From positions 2,790,001-2,854,000 of the forward strand of contig OZ240228.1 in NCBI GenBank assembly GCA_965197795.1: a DNA stretch of 64,000 nt, given 5' to 3'. Of this stretch, positions 29,724-38,997 are shown one piece after another. Under the pieces are notes generated by a model. It made no database searches. It saw only the letters and a program-made list of their open reading frames with translations, and was not told the DNA's origin. Numbering within the stretch: the stretch's first letter is position 1; each line of letters begins with the position of its first letter. The translations under genes and the position numbers were made by a program. This DNA is from WHTK01 sp965197795 (GTDB lineage: Bacteria > Chloroflexota > Dehalococcoidia > DSTF01 > WHTK01).

Positions 29724-30491
29724 TTGACGATAGAAACTGACCGCCCTGCGACCGGACAGTCGCAGGCAAGACCACGGACGGGTGAGCTCGGCAATACGTT
29801 GTCGCGGGCTCGCCGGGCACGTGCTATTACGCTCGAAGACGTCGAGCGCGATACACACGTCTCACGACGCTATCTCGAGGCGCTGGAGAACGAAGACTTC
29901 ACGATCTTCCCGGCGCCGGTCTACGCTCGCGGGTTCCTGCGAACCTATTCGCGCTACCTTGGCCTCAACCCAGATGAGCTGATCCGGATCTTCCCCAACG
30001 GCGACTTGATCGTAGACATCACGCCACTGCCGACGGTCGCGCGGCCGCCTGCGGAGCTGATCAACGTTAACTGGCTCGTAGCCGGTCTCGTCGCCATCTT
30101 CCTGATCGGCGCCGGGCTGCTCCTGCTTCAAAGCGGCGACGACCCGGCGCTGACCAGCCCGCTCGACGAGGTGGCGTCCACTTCCCGAACCGGGACCACT
30201 GCCGGCGGTGCTGTCGACGCGCCGGCTTCGAGCAACGCGACCGGGCCGATTCAGGGCAAAGCGATCGGCCCGATACGACCCGGCGTCTACCCTGACTTCG
30301 TCGGGGCAGACCTGCCGAGCACCGTCTCGGTCCTCTACGACAACCAGATGAACTTCGTCATCGTCGAGGTCTATAGCGATGACACGCCGGAAGGCCTCGT
30401 GATCAGCCAGAAGCCGGACGCGGGCAGCAAGGCAGACGAGGAGACGGCGATCACTCTGACCGTCAGCAAGGGCTCCGCTTCGTCACAATAG
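29724..30491 (+). CDS. RodZ-like HTH membrane protein with a PASTA domain
   Basis: This protein of 255 residues has an N-terminal helix-turn-helix of the HTH_25 type (GNTLSRARRARAITLEDVERD, SRRYLEALENEDF, PAPVYARGFLRTYSRYLGL). One membrane helix (LVAGLVAIFLIGAGLLLLQ) is followed by a Ser/Thr-rich linker and a C-terminal PASTA-like domain (VYPDFVGADLPSTVSVL, VYSDDTPEGLVISQKPDAGSK, TLTVSKG). RodZ-type proteins link cytoskeleton and wall growth; PASTA domains bind wall fragments. A TTG start is assumed and no clear ribosome-binding site is seen. Confidence 0.85.
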   Translation: MTIETDRPATGQSQARPRTGELGNTLSRARRARAITLEDVERDTHVSRRYLEALENEDFTIFPAPVYARGFLRTYSRYLGLNPDELIRIFPNGDLIVDITPLPTVARPPAELINVNWLVAGLVAIFLIGAGLLLLQSGDDPALTSPLDEVASTSRTGTTAGGAVDAPASSNATGPIQGKAIGPIRPGVYPDFVGADLPSTVSVLYDNQMNFVIVEVYSDDTPEGLVISQKPDAGSKADEETAITLTVSKGSASSQ

Positions 30492-31715
30492 CGCCACGGC
30501 CTCCGCCGCCAGCGCGGCGAAGACCACGACCGACCAGGGCGGCGCCTTCCACAACGCCAGCAGGCCAAACGCGGCGACCGCAATGGCGAAGTCTTCAGGC
30601 GTCAGCACCGAGCTGGTCCAGACCGGGTCATAGAGCGCCGCCAGCAGCAGCCCGACGACAGCCGCGTTAACGCCACGCAGCGCGGCCTGGAACGCCATGT
30701 TGGCACGCAGCAGCTGCCACAGGGGCATTCCGCCCACGATCAACAGGAAGGACGGCAGGAAGATCGCGGTCAGCGCCACGACGGCGCCCAGCGCGCCCGA
30801 GGGCGCAGGCTGCATGACGGTACCCAGGTAGGCGGAGAACGTGAATAGCGGGCCGGGGACGGCCTGTGCCGCGCCGTAGCCGGCCAGGAAATCGTCCTGC
30901 GTCACCCACTCGGGCTGCACGACCTCGCGCTCGAGCAGCGGCAGCACGACGTGGCCGCCGCCGAAAACCAGCGAGCCGGTGCGATAGAAGCTGTCGAACA
31001 GCTCTACGGCCTGGCTTTCGGCGAGCGACGCGGCAACCGGCAGGCTGACGAGGAGCCCGAGGAAGAGCACCCAGGCGACGATCGCGACATTTCTGCCGAT
31101 GATGGCGCGCAGATGCACCTCCGCGGCTGACGCCGACGAACGGAACAGGAGCCAGCCGGCCACGCCACCCAGCGCGATGACGGCAACCTGCGCGCCGGCT
31201 GCCGTCCAGCTCAGCAGCAGCACGGCGGCAACCAGCGCGATCGTGCCGCGTTCGCGGTCCGGCGCCAGGCTTCGCGCCATGCTCCAGAGCGCCAGCGCCA
31301 CGATGGCGACGGCGGCGAGCTTCAAGCCGTGCAGCCATTCGGCGGATTGAATGTCGCCGATCTCGCTGACTCCGTAGCCGAAGGCAACCAGGGCTAGCGC
31401 CGAGGGCAGCGTGAAGCCGATCCACGCCATCAGTGCACCGGGCATCCCTGCACGCATCAGGCCGACGGCGATGCCCGTCTGGCTGCTGGCGGGACCGGGC
31501 AGCGCCTGCGAGAGTGCAACGACCTCGGCGTACGCTTCTTCGCTCAGCCAGCGACGCCGCTCGACGTACTCGTGGTGGAAGTAGCCGAGGTGCGCGACGG
31601 GGCCCCCGAAGGAGGTGAGGCCAAGACGAAGCGCCACAAATAACACTTCCAAGGCGCTGCCGCGGTCCTCAACCTGGGAGTTCAAGTCCAGTTCCTCGCT
31701 GTCCAGAGGCCCCAA
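30483..31715 (-). CDS. chrA: Chromate transporter ChrA (two-domain)
   Basis: This integral membrane protein of 410 residues has the duplicated CHR domain. The first half carries LGLTSFGGPVAHLGYFHHEYVERRRWL and LSQALPGPASSQTGIAVG. The second half has GSLVFGGGHVVLPLLEREVV and GYGAAQAVPGPLFTFSAYLG. ChrA proteins export chromate or related oxyanions. The gene overlaps the RodZ-like gene by nine bases, tail to tail. Its 5' end lies about 200 bases from the left boundary of the integrated element. Confidence 0.94.
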   Translation of the reverse strand: MGPLDSEELDLNSQVEDRGSALEVLFVALRLGLTSFGGPVAHLGYFHHEYVERRRWLSEEAYAEVVALSQALPGPASSQTGIAVGLMRAGMPGALMAWIGFTLPSALALVAFGYGVSEIGDIQSAEWLHGLKLAAVAIVALALWSMARSLAPDRERGTIALVAAVLLLSWTAAGAQVAVIALGGVAGWLLFRSSASAAEVHLRAIIGRNVAIVAWVLFLGLLVSLPVAASLAESQAVELFDSFYRTGSLVFGGGHVVLPLLEREVVQPEWVTQDDFLAGYGAAQAVPGPLFTFSAYLGTVMQPAPSGALGAVVALTAIFLPSFLLIVGGMPLWQLLRANMAFQAALRGVNAAVVGLLLAALYDPVWTSSVLTPEDFAIAVAAFGLLALWKAPPWSVVVFAALAAEAVALL

Positions 31716-31910
31716 AATGCGTCCTGGTGAAGTGTCCGTGCACGATTGCGCACTTGCAAGCTTTCGAGACTGCGCCCGTTGTGCGATCGAGTCGATTATT
31801 CCTGTAAATGCTAATCGGAGCGTTCGCCGAGGCCCAGCACAGTCCGCCGTAGATTCGAAGTGTCGGCATTATGTTCAGTCATATCCGCCTCAATTCCGGC
31901 CAATTCGCGC

Positions 31911-31938
31911 CCGTGGCTGTCAAATGGGCTGTCAAAAT
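31911..31938 (+). repeat. Left boundary direct repeat of the element
   Basis: This 28-base sequence begins CCGTGGCTGTCAAATGGGCT and contains an internal tandem of GGCTGTCAAA. It recurs at 44618-44645 with one mismatch and in the same orientation. It lies 30 bases beyond the recombinase stop. It could be the attachment core or paired recombinase-binding sites. Confidence 0.75.
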
Positions 31939-31968
31939 CCACTGTCGCCAAGGCCGTCAAAGGGCGTT

Positions 31969-33105
31969 CTAGCGGTCCCCAAGTACCGTGTCCACGGCAT
32001 CAGCCGCCTTGCGTTGCATGGTCGGCGTAACGTGGCTGTAGAGGTCAAGGGTGATGCCTACCCGACTGTGACCGAGCCGCTCAGAGACGATCTTGGGGTT
32101 TACATCTTCACCTAGTAGCAACGTCGCGGCAGTGTGTCGCAAGTCGTGGAAGCGAATCGCGGGTAGACCGGCCCGCTTGAGCAGGGGCTGGAAGAACCGG
32201 CGCCGAAGGTTGGTTGCCTCCATCGGTTGGCCCAGCTCGTTTGTAAAGACGAGGCCGTGATCCTCCCATGCGGCGCCGCACAACAGTCGCTGGGCTGTCT
32301 GGTTATCTTTGTGACGCGCCAAGGCGTCCACGGCCAAGCCGCCAAGGGTAACCTGCCGTCGGCTGCCAGCCGTCTTGGGAGGGCCAATCTCTAGCGTACC
32401 GTTGCTCGACCGATACAGAGTACCCACAACACGAAGGGACCTATCCCCCAGGTCAACATCCTGCCATCGCAGGGCCAGCAACTCGCCTTGGCGGAGGCCA
32501 GCGGTGAGGGCAAGAACATAAAGGGCCTCGAAGCGGTCGCCGCGAGCAGCGTCAAGAAGCTGCCTCGCCTGGTCCACGTCCAGCGTTTGCATCTCCTTGT
32601 GGTGGTCTCGGGGCGGCGTTGCGAGGTCGGCCACGTTACGGGCAACCAGGTTCCAGCGGAGTGCTTGTTTGAGGGCGCCGTGAAGAATGGCGTGAAGCTT
32701 CCTTACGCTCTGGATGCCTAGTCCAGCCTTGAGCCGCTGGCTGTAAAGGTCTTGCAGGTGCTGAGGGCTCAGCCGCGCCAGTCGGTGATGGCCCAGGTAG
32801 GGGATCGCGTGTACACGCAACACGGTCTCGTAGGTTGCATAGGTTTGGTCTCGCAAGGACGGCCTGACACTTTCCAGCCAGCTCGCGAGAAAGTCCTTCA
32901 CCGTCTGACGCTCGGCAACGACGGGGAGGCCGTCCTGAAGGGCCTTGACCGCGACGTTGAGTTTCCTGGCGACCTCCTGCCGAGTGGCGCCGTAGTAGAA
33001 CTTCCGAACCCTTTTCCCGCCTTTGTAACCGACGTGGACGGCACCAACCCAGCGGCCATCTTTCGCCTGGTAGATGGAACCCTCGTTACTTCCTCGTTTC
33101 GTCAT
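31969..33105 (-). CDS. Tyrosine-type site-specific integrase
   Basis: This phage-type tyrosine recombinase of 378 residues has an N-terminal AP2-like arm-binding region (GSIYQAKDGRWVGAVHVGYK), a SAM-like core-binding domain (VKDFLASWLESVRPSLRDQTY) and a catalytic domain. The catalytic residues are visible in LTAGLRQGELLALRWQDVD (Arg), IRFHDLRHTAAT (His, Arg) and GHSRVGITLDLYSHV (His, Tyr). It is intact, so the element may still be mobile. Its start overlaps the upstream gene by 20 bases. Confidence 0.96.
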   Translation of the reverse strand: MTKRGSNEGSIYQAKDGRWVGAVHVGYKGGKRVRKFYYGATRQEVARKLNVAVKALQDGLPVVAERQTVKDFLASWLESVRPSLRDQTYATYETVLRVHAIPYLGHHRLARLSPQHLQDLYSQRLKAGLGIQSVRKLHAILHGALKQALRWNLVARNVADLATPPRDHHKEMQTLDVDQARQLLDAARGDRFEALYVLALTAGLRQGELLALRWQDVDLGDRSLRVVGTLYRSSNGTLEIGPPKTAGSRRQVTLGGLAVDALARHKDNQTAQRLLCGAAWEDHGLVFTNELGQPMEATNLRRRFFQPLLKRAGLPAIRFHDLRHTAATLLLGEDVNPKIVSERLGHSRVGITLDLYSHVTPTMQRKAADAVDTVLGDR

Positions 33106-33841
33106 TTTCAGCCTCCTTCTGCTTGTTCAACTCTTCCAATTCCTTTTGCCTCGCCAGCTCTTCCAATTCCTGTTCGGCGGTATCCCTCCCGCTATCCCTC
33201 AGCGCTTCCACCTTCACTACCCACTCTTTTCTTGCCTTTTCAGCTTCGTAGAAGTCCTTGAGTGGATACAGCCTGGGCTCAATGCTTCCTTTCCTTACCG
33301 CATCCTCGTAACGCATGACTTCCCCAAGGTCGCGCCAGGGAGCAAAGGCGAGATAGGCGTCGGCACCTTTAGGCTCCAGCCCTCGCTCGTCCGCTAAGAG
33401 GTATTCGACCGCAAGCTCATAAAGGTCCCAGAGCGTGAGGCACGTTATCGGCCAGTAATCGTCAGGTATGAGACGCCTAATCCGTGCGATCTGCTGGGCC
33501 ATGGCCGTAGAAAACGAAGGGATTCTCCCGTCCGAGCGTTCTATGACCTCCCGAAGTACAGGCAGCACAAGGGCTGCCTCTTCGTCACTAGCCTTTGACA
33601 ACGCCCAGGTATCGGTCGGCGCAGGAGGTCGAAACTCCTTGAGCAGGTCTCGCAGTGTCCGCTCGGAAGGTACAGCCTTGAAGCCTTCCTCCCTGAGCTG
33701 ATCTTCAACAACCTTCGCGCTTGCTCTAGGGTCTAGGAGGGCAAGCTCCTTTATTCGATTCATAACCTCCAATGGCCAAGTACGCCCCCGGTTACGTGTT
33801 TGCCGGATGTCGCCGCTCTTTGCCGTTAATTTGCCGGTCAA
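33086..33841 (-). CDS. Hypothetical element protein with a coiled-coil tail
   Basis: This protein of 251 residues has an N-terminal basic region, WPLEVMNRIKELALLDPRASAKVVEDQLREEG, that looks like a helix-turn-helix segment. The C-terminal 40 residues are a charged coiled coil (EQELEELARQKELEELNKQ). It is coupled to the integrase and is probably transcribed with it. Its role is unknown; it could be a regulator of integration or replication. Confidence 0.6.
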   Translation of the reverse strand: MTGKLTAKSGDIRQTRNRGRTWPLEVMNRIKELALLDPRASAKVVEDQLREEGFKAVPSERTLRDLLKEFRPPAPTDTWALSKASDEEAALVLPVLREVIERSDGRIPSFSTAMAQQIARIRRLIPDDYWPITCLTLWDLYELAVEYLLADERGLEPKGADAYLAFAPWRDLGEVMRYEDAVRKGSIEPRLYPLKDFYEAEKARKEWVVKVEALRDSGRDTAEQELEELARQKELEELNKQKEAENDETRK

Positions 33842-33932
33842 ATGCCTTACCGCCGCCGTTTTGTAGTGCTACGCTGCCATTGTAGCGGATTCGCAAGTGT
33901 CCGGTCAATCCCTAATCCGCCAGGAGGATGTT

Positions 33933-34154
33933 ATGAACGCCACCCCGCTTTGCGTCACGCCGGAGGAGGCCGCCAGGGTTCTTGCCATCGGTCGCACCTT
34001 CGTGTACGAGTTGCTGGCTTCAGGCCGAATCGAGTCGATCAAGCTCGGCCGCCGACGCCTCATCCCGAGGGAGGCACTTGATCGCTTTGTGGCCGAGGAG
34101 CGCGAACGGCAGGCCGCCGAGAGTGGGGGCCTGGGTGACGACCGAGATCGCTAG
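33933..34154 (+). CDS. Excisionase-like helix-turn-helix protein
   Basis: This 73-residue protein is of the HTH_17 (excisionase/MerR-like) type: CVTPEEAARVLAIGRTFVYELLASGRIESIKLGRRRLIPREALDRFV. AGGAGG (33922-33927) lies five bases before the ATG at 33933. Proteins of this type direct excision or control transcription of small elements. It is divergent from the integrase unit and precedes the ATPase gene. Confidence 0.88.
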   Translation: MNATPLCVTPEEAARVLAIGRTFVYELLASGRIESIKLGRRRLIPREALDRFVAEERERQAAESGGLGDDRDR

Positions 34155-34236
34155 CCTCATAACCGGCTTCATTCCTGGCGATTCCTTCGAACGGTTGATC
34201 GCCACGTTGCGCCACCGCGAAGAAAGCGCCGGGTGA
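34135..34236 (+). CDS. 33-residue protein overlapping the excisionase gene
   Basis: A GTG at 34135 inside the excisionase 3' end opens a frame to 34236, ending 4 bases before the ATPase start. The product (VTTEIASLITGFIPGDSFER at the start) is a plausible short helical peptide. The evidence is limited to coupling with both neighbours. Confidence 0.3.
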   Translation: MTTEIASLITGFIPGDSFERLIATLRHREESAG

Positions 34237-34240
34237 GCAT

Positions 34241-35186
34241 TTGGCCTTAAAATTCACGCCTAGCAAAGAGGTCCCTCTTCCCGATCCGAATCAGGCCACG
34301 GGCTTTCTAGGGGCGTTCTTACCACAACCCCCTGCCTTGGTTCTGCTCGTCGGGGAGTCGAGTGCTGGCAAGACCGTCCTCGGCTACAACATGGCGTTCG
34401 CCATCGCCGAGGGTCGGGAGTTCGTCACCGGCCTCACGCCAGCCAGGGCGCTCAAGGTGCTCTACCTCGATCTCGAGAGCCCCGAAACGCTCCACCGAAC
34501 CATGGTCGAAACGATCGGTCGAAGTGAGGGTCTCGGCGTTTATGACGGAGCTGACCGGCCTTGACAGCAGCTCAGTGCAACAGGAACTCCTTGCCAAAGC
34601 CAAGGAGTGGGGAGCCGGGGTCATCATCATCGACCCGGTTCCGGTGGCCTGGCCGGTTGACGACGAGAACGCCAACGCCATAGCCGACCAGCAGTTCTCG
34701 CGCCTGAAGCAAATGGCCGGCGAGTCCGAATGTCTCATTATTGCGATGTGGAACATGGGGGAGGGCCAGATGAAGAAAAAATTCAAAGCGCGAGGTGCCA
34801 CGGCTCGTATTGATCGCTCTGACGTTGTCTTGAACTATTCCGGGGACAAAGGGGACAAAACTGATGTGCGTCAACTGGAAATCGTCAAGTCCCGTTGGCC
34901 CGGATCTCTAGGGCAGAAGCTTAATCTCAAGTTCGCGCCCGACGGCCTTGGCTTCCAGGCGGGCGATGCAGGCGACGACAGCCCTACGAGCAAATACGCC
35001 CGGTTAAGGGAGCGCCTTCCAGACATCGTGGGTCAGCGTAAGAAACGCCAGGAAATACACAACCAGGTGAAAGCAGAAGAACTCGGCTCAGGCAACGCCA
35101 TTGACCAAGCGCTCGGCCAGCTCGTGGATGAGGGTGCGCTCAGGCGACCCGAAAGGGGCACGTATGAACGTGTGCTAAGGGTCTGA
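34241..35186 (+). pseudogene. RepA/AAA_25-like ATPase split by a frameshift
   Basis: The first frame (34241-34564, TTG start) has Walker A LLVGESSAGKTVLGYNMAFA and LYLDLESPETLHRTM. The continuation, in the next frame from about 34542 to 35186, holds Walker B AGVIIIDPVPVAWPVDDENA, IIAMWNMGEG and a winged-helix-like C-terminus (NAIDQALGQLVDEGALRRPERGTYERV). Together they make one ATPase of the AAA_25/RepA type found on plasmids and satellites. An ATG at 34542 could start the second part separately. The break may be real or a sequencing error. Confidence 0.8.
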
Positions 35187-35211
35187 GGACTAACCGGACG
35201 TTGCCGAAGCC

Positions 35212-35402
35212 AACCCTATGCAAAACCGTTCAACACCCGTTTGTTGAAAGTTTAATCCCTTAGGGTTGGGGTCTTCAAAAAGAAACTACACCCACCTAAC
35301 GTATTTTTTTAACCCTATATATAGTTCAAGTTTTCAACAATTCAAAAACCAAAAGGTGGGGAACCCCCCATCGCTTCTAAGGCGTAGGAAGGGGAAACCC
35401 TA
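35212..35402. other. AT-rich, iteron-like region: candidate replication origin
   Basis: The heptamer AACCCTA occurs at 35212, 35311 and 35396 and inverted at 35261. TTCAACA occurs at 35229 and 35333, with its inverse TGTTGAA at 35242, the first pair forming a perfect hairpin. A strongly AT-rich stretch lies at about 35302-35355. The position just behind the RepA-like gene fits an origin. The rest of 35187-36056 has no gene that I can support. Confidence 0.4.
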
Positions 35403-35719
35403 AGTCTGCCCTAGACCGGAATCACCCCTCCCTGCTCATTGGACTAGACATATCCTAACCCGTTCGGCCCGCTCGGTATCAAGTCGTACCAGCGGTGACA
35501 GGGTAAGGACGCCTACCGACCCAAAGGGCGTTGCCGACGGAAACACCTAGGGCTTCGGGCAGCTGGGTGATATCAATGCGTGCTGAGCTGAGAGCTTTAG
35601 GCGCCGACGGAGACGCATCCCTATTCGGGATGAGATAGAGCTGGCTCTCTAACTCTAGGCACCACCAGCCCTCCTGGGTCGAAGGTGGTGCCAAAATTGC
35701 CAAAATGAATCTGGAGGAG

Positions 35720-35767
35720 GTGACTTTTAATCCGTCGGTCCAGGGTTCGAATCCTTGAGGGCCCACC
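35720..35767 (+). pseudogene. 3' half of a tRNA-Lys (TTT), remnant
   Basis: The segment contains an anticodon loop CTTTTAA followed by a GGTTCGAATCC T-loop and the acceptor end GGGCCCACC, as in tRNA-Lys(UUU). No 5' half (D-arm or acceptor strand) precedes it. Such 3' fragments are typical leftovers of integration at tRNA genes. Open frames read in reverse across it are artefacts. Confidence 0.7.
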
Positions 35768-36056
35768 GGACTTGACGAGATCAAGAACTTTCACCTTGAG
35801 GTTCCGGTTAGCTCTGTAACTGCAAGTCTTATGCAGTTTCCGACTCGCTGAGAGTGAAGAGTCAGAAATGCCACAGGCTCCACTTGCGCACGTTGCAGCC
35901 CCTGCCTGTTCGGAAAAGCCTGGCGCAACCCGGACGTGCTGGAGCCCAGCCGCGCCTTCCTGTGATTCGCCCAGAACACGCTCGTGCAGCTTGGATGGCG
36001 GGTTCGCGCGAAGTATGGTTTGATCTTGCAAGAGTGGAATTCATACGGGGTGAGAC

Positions 36057-36272
36057 ATGCGTATATCTGAACGTGGACAAATCACAATCCCAAAGCGGTT
36101 CAGGGACCGCTTTGGGATGAACAAGGACGTGGAAGTCGAAATCACGCCCACCGAGCACGGCCTGCTCATTCAAAAGCGGGCGGCGGCGCAGCACCCGGTC
36201 GAGAGAGTTAGTGGAATCCTTGACGGCACTTTCGACGTTGACCAGTACATTGAAGAGATTCGGGGAAGATGA
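36057..36272 (+). CDS. AbrB/MazE-like antitoxin (VapB type)
   Basis: This 71-residue protein has a swapped-hairpin AbrB DNA-binding start (MRISERGQITIPKRFRDRFG, then DVEVEITPTEHGLLIQKR) and a C-terminal tail that would bind the toxin (GILDGTFDVDQYIEEIRG). The stop overlaps the PIN toxin start by four bases. As in other VapBC pairs it probably represses its own promoter. A perfect palindrome lies within its coding sequence. Confidence 0.88.
   Translation: MRISERGQITIPKRFRDRFGMNKDVEVEITPTEHGLLIQKRAAAQHPVERVSGILDGTFDVDQYIEEIRGR
36087..36118 (+). repeat. Perfect 13-bp stem palindrome within the antitoxin gene
   Basis: ATCCCAAAGCGGT (36087-36099) and ACCGCTTTGGGAT (36106-36118) are exact reverse complements around TCAGGG. 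The codons encode IPKRFRDRFGM of the AbrB domain. A strong RNA hairpin forms 28 bases after the start codon. Confidence 0.8.
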
Positions 36273-36664
36273 TTACGTCGGTCGATACCAACGTACTGCT
36301 GGATGTCTTCGTGTCCGGCGCACCGCACCATTCTCAATCGCAGAAGTGGCTCATCGGTGCCTACGACAGAGGAGCAATCTTGGTCTGCGATGTTGTCTAC
36401 GCGGAGCTTGTTCCGGCGTTTGATAACCGCTCCTCGCTGGATAGAGCCTTGGGGGAGATCAATGCGACGGTCTCCCCAATTAACACGGCCATCGCATACG
36501 AAGCTGGGCTCTGTTGGGCACGTTACCGGCAGGCGGGCGGGTCGAGCGAACGCATTATCGCCGACTTCCTGATTGGCGCTCACGCCGTTGTCAAGGCCGA
36601 CACCTTTCTGACCCGGGACAGGGGATTCTACACTACGTATTTCCCAGAACTGCAAGCGCAGTAG
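36269..36664 (+). CDS. PIN-domain ribonuclease toxin (VapC-like)
   Basis: This protein of 131 residues has the PIN acidic residues: SVDTNVLLDVF near the N-terminus, VVYAELVPAF with the glutamate, IIADFLIGAHA and TRDRGFY near the end. VapC toxins cleave tRNA or rRNA and are held inactive by VapB. The start ATG overlaps the antitoxin stop (ATGA). This module probably stabilises the element. Confidence 0.92.
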   Translation: MITSVDTNVLLDVFVSGAPHHSQSQKWLIGAYDRGAILVCDVVYAELVPAFDNRSSLDRALGEINATVSPINTAIAYEAGLCWARYRQAGGSSERIIADFLIGAHAVVKADTFLTRDRGFYTTYFPELQAQ

Positions 36665-36715
36665 AAGACCTAGAAACTGCGGCGATTATCTACTTGATAC
36701 AACGGAGGTGTGTTC

Positions 36716-37126
36716 ATGTTTGAACTCAAATTCGACTTTGACACTGGCTATTGGGCGTTCTGGGAGCTCGGCGACGGGAATGTTGACCAACTTGAACTCG
36801 CTACCTATCTGGATCGCCAAAACCTCACGCTGGGAGGCGCAGAAGGACTGAAACTTCTGTGCAAAACATGTCAGGCCGCCGCGGAGCTTATCGAGGTTAA
36901 TCTCCAACCTGAGCTGATTTCGTGCCCCTCGTGCGGGATAAAAGGGGGCGCGGACGCAATCTTTGAGGAGGCACGCATATACGCGGTCTTCGAGAAACGG
37001 CGCAACAATGCCAGGGTGAATCAGCGTGGGGTCCATACGGCAGACTTGCTTGGTGACATCAACGACTACTTGAGCGATGAGCGTGCGCCAGGAGTCCCCG
37101 CCTTCATCTTTAGAGAGAATGAATAA
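36716..37126 (+). CDS. Hypothetical zinc-finger-containing protein
   Basis: This protein of 136 residues starts at an ATG with GGAGG seven bases upstream. LLCKTCQAAAELIEVNLQPELISCPSC shows a CxxC-x18-CxxC zinc site in the middle. The N-terminal 40 residues are strand-like and acidic; the C-terminal part is helical. I recognise no family. It lies between the toxin gene and the HNH gene in the same direction. Confidence 0.65.
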   Translation: MFELKFDFDTGYWAFWELGDGNVDQLELATYLDRQNLTLGGAEGLKLLCKTCQAAAELIEVNLQPELISCPSCGIKGGADAIFEEARIYAVFEKRRNNARVNQRGVHTADLLGDINDYLSDERAPGVPAFIFRENE

Positions 37127-37251
37127 ACCCGATGATGACCGAGTGAAGAAGAGACGAGCAGCTCGAACTAGCTGCGAGGCACCGCCTGAGGCTTGCCGGG
37201 GAGATTTGAAACAATTGCTACCGCACCGTAGCAAACTTGGGAGGGATAGAG

Positions 37252-38852
37252 ATGGCTAACTCGCGTTATGTGGCTAGTCTCGCATCGGAGGATCTGCAAG
37301 CTCTCCGTGAACAACTCCATAGCATCCAGTCCGGCAAATGCTACATATGCCGAAGACCGGTCGACCTTCAGCTGCATGAGGGTTCCTTAGAACTTGACCA
37401 TATTGAACCTCTAGCGGTAGGAGGGAAAGACACTGATCTTAATTTGGCACTGACGCACGCCATCTGTAACAGGAATAAGGGAGCGTCTGATCTGAGAGCG
37501 GCTCGATGCCTCGCCGAACTCCATGAACTGGAACAGGCTGCGAAGGATCGTGGGGACAGAGGAGCTAATCTTGGAGATGTGCTTCAGAATTATGGCGGGG
37601 CCGAAAGATCGCTACGTCTTAAGCGAAACGGCTCTCGCATTGAGTTTTCGTTTCCTCATGCCGGCGATAACGGTATCCACATGGCTCCGCTCTATGAGGA
37701 CAAGCTAAGTGGAGCACAGTATTTCTTTGCGCTCGTTCCCTTAAAGTATATCCACCACGATGACGTGATCAACCCACGTTCGATAGGGTCGAACATCCGG
37801 GGTCTCATAGAAGAGTTTCTGAAGGAGCGTCCTCAACTGCATGTAGGTCTTGCGTGGTGGACGCCTGATAGCGACGACGCAGGGAATCTGAAACTGTTCG
37901 ATGGGCAGCACAAGGCCGCGGCACAAATTCTCCTGGGCGCTACAGAACTGCCTGTACGGGTGTTTGTAAATCCATCCGTGAATGTGTTAATTCAGACAAA
38001 TACCAACGCAGGCAGCAGCCTGCGACAGGTGGCGTTTGATAAAGCGGTCATGCGCCATCTCGGTAGTACTCTTTATGGAGACCGCCTGAAGCAATACCAG
38101 AAGATGCACAGCCTTTCAGAGGATGACTTCTCGTTCAGCGAACAAGACCTTGTTCACCACTTCCGGGGCGAACGTCGCCAGATGCAGCGGTTCATCATAG
38201 ACGCCCAGAGGAACGCGATTGCACGCAACAGCGATAACCGCTTGCTTGAGTTCATCGAGTGTCCGGTAAGGGAGCCGACCGGCCGATGGCCTACTCAACT
38301 GTTGATAGGGCATTCTTCCAATTGCTTTACCAGAATGCCCTCAGTACCTCAATAGATCAGGGCACTGAACGAGGACTTGAACGTAGGCAAATGGCGTCTC
38401 TGATGAATGCGTTCGCTGACACTTTCTTTGTTGGACAGTGGGACTTCGACATCGGTGGAAGACAGCTTGAAAGCAGAATCCAGAGAGGCGAGAGGTTCCC
38501 CGCTGAACATCTACGAGCTTGGAGGATTTCGCGTGAAGAAGTGGCTGTAAATGTCATGCGATGGGTTCGGTTGGTGATAGAAAACTACAATGCGGTTACT
38601 GGAAAACAAGTAGAACGTGAGCGTTTGTTTCTCGAGGAGTTGCCCGATTTGCTTTGGGGGAATATCGCGATGTTCCTCAGGAGGCTTTCTGAGCTTACAT
38701 GTTGGACAAACACCGAGCTTAGTTCGTCAGTGTTCGGCCCTAAACAGAACCTGGATTATTGGGAATCAGTATTCAGAACCGGAGAGTCCCCAAGCGGAAC
38801 CGTGATTCTCCCTCGTGGGCTTGAACTGCAGGAGATGATTGCCCAGATTTAG
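37252..38852 (+). pseudogene. HNH nuclease with DGQHR-like domain, broken by one frameshift
   Basis: The first frame (37252-38355) starts at an ATG after GGGAGGGA and has a complete HNH domain (CYICRRPV, LDHIEPLAVGG, HAICNRNKG). It then has a DGQHR-like motif, LKLFDGQHKAAAQILLG, followed by VLIQTNTNAGSSLRQ. Similarity then continues in another frame from about 38259: GADRPMAYSTVDRAFFQLL and a helical C-terminus to 38852. One -1 shift near 38260-38280 would rejoin it to about 530 residues. DGQHR proteins occur in DNA-modification and defence loci, so a defence role is possible. Confidence 0.75.
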
Positions 38853-38997
38853 GCGATCCGACCACTGTTTATAGAGTGATTGAAAAGAAGACGGGCCGAA
38901 AGGAGCATTGCCGCGCATCGTTCCAGGTGGCCATGCGCGGAGTGCGCCTCCCGCGAAGATGAGACCCAGCACAAGAAAAATACGCCTGTAAGAGTAG

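Noticed and set aside
31670..31712. Possible tRNA 3' end overlapping the first codons of chrA
   Set aside because: Only a GTTCAAGTCC-like loop with a four-base stem is present, which is too weak.
35479..36031. Minus-strand frames containing FEPWTDGLK and PSRIRTLDRR
   Set aside because: These peptides are the reverse translation of the tRNA-Lys remnant, a well-known annotation artefact.
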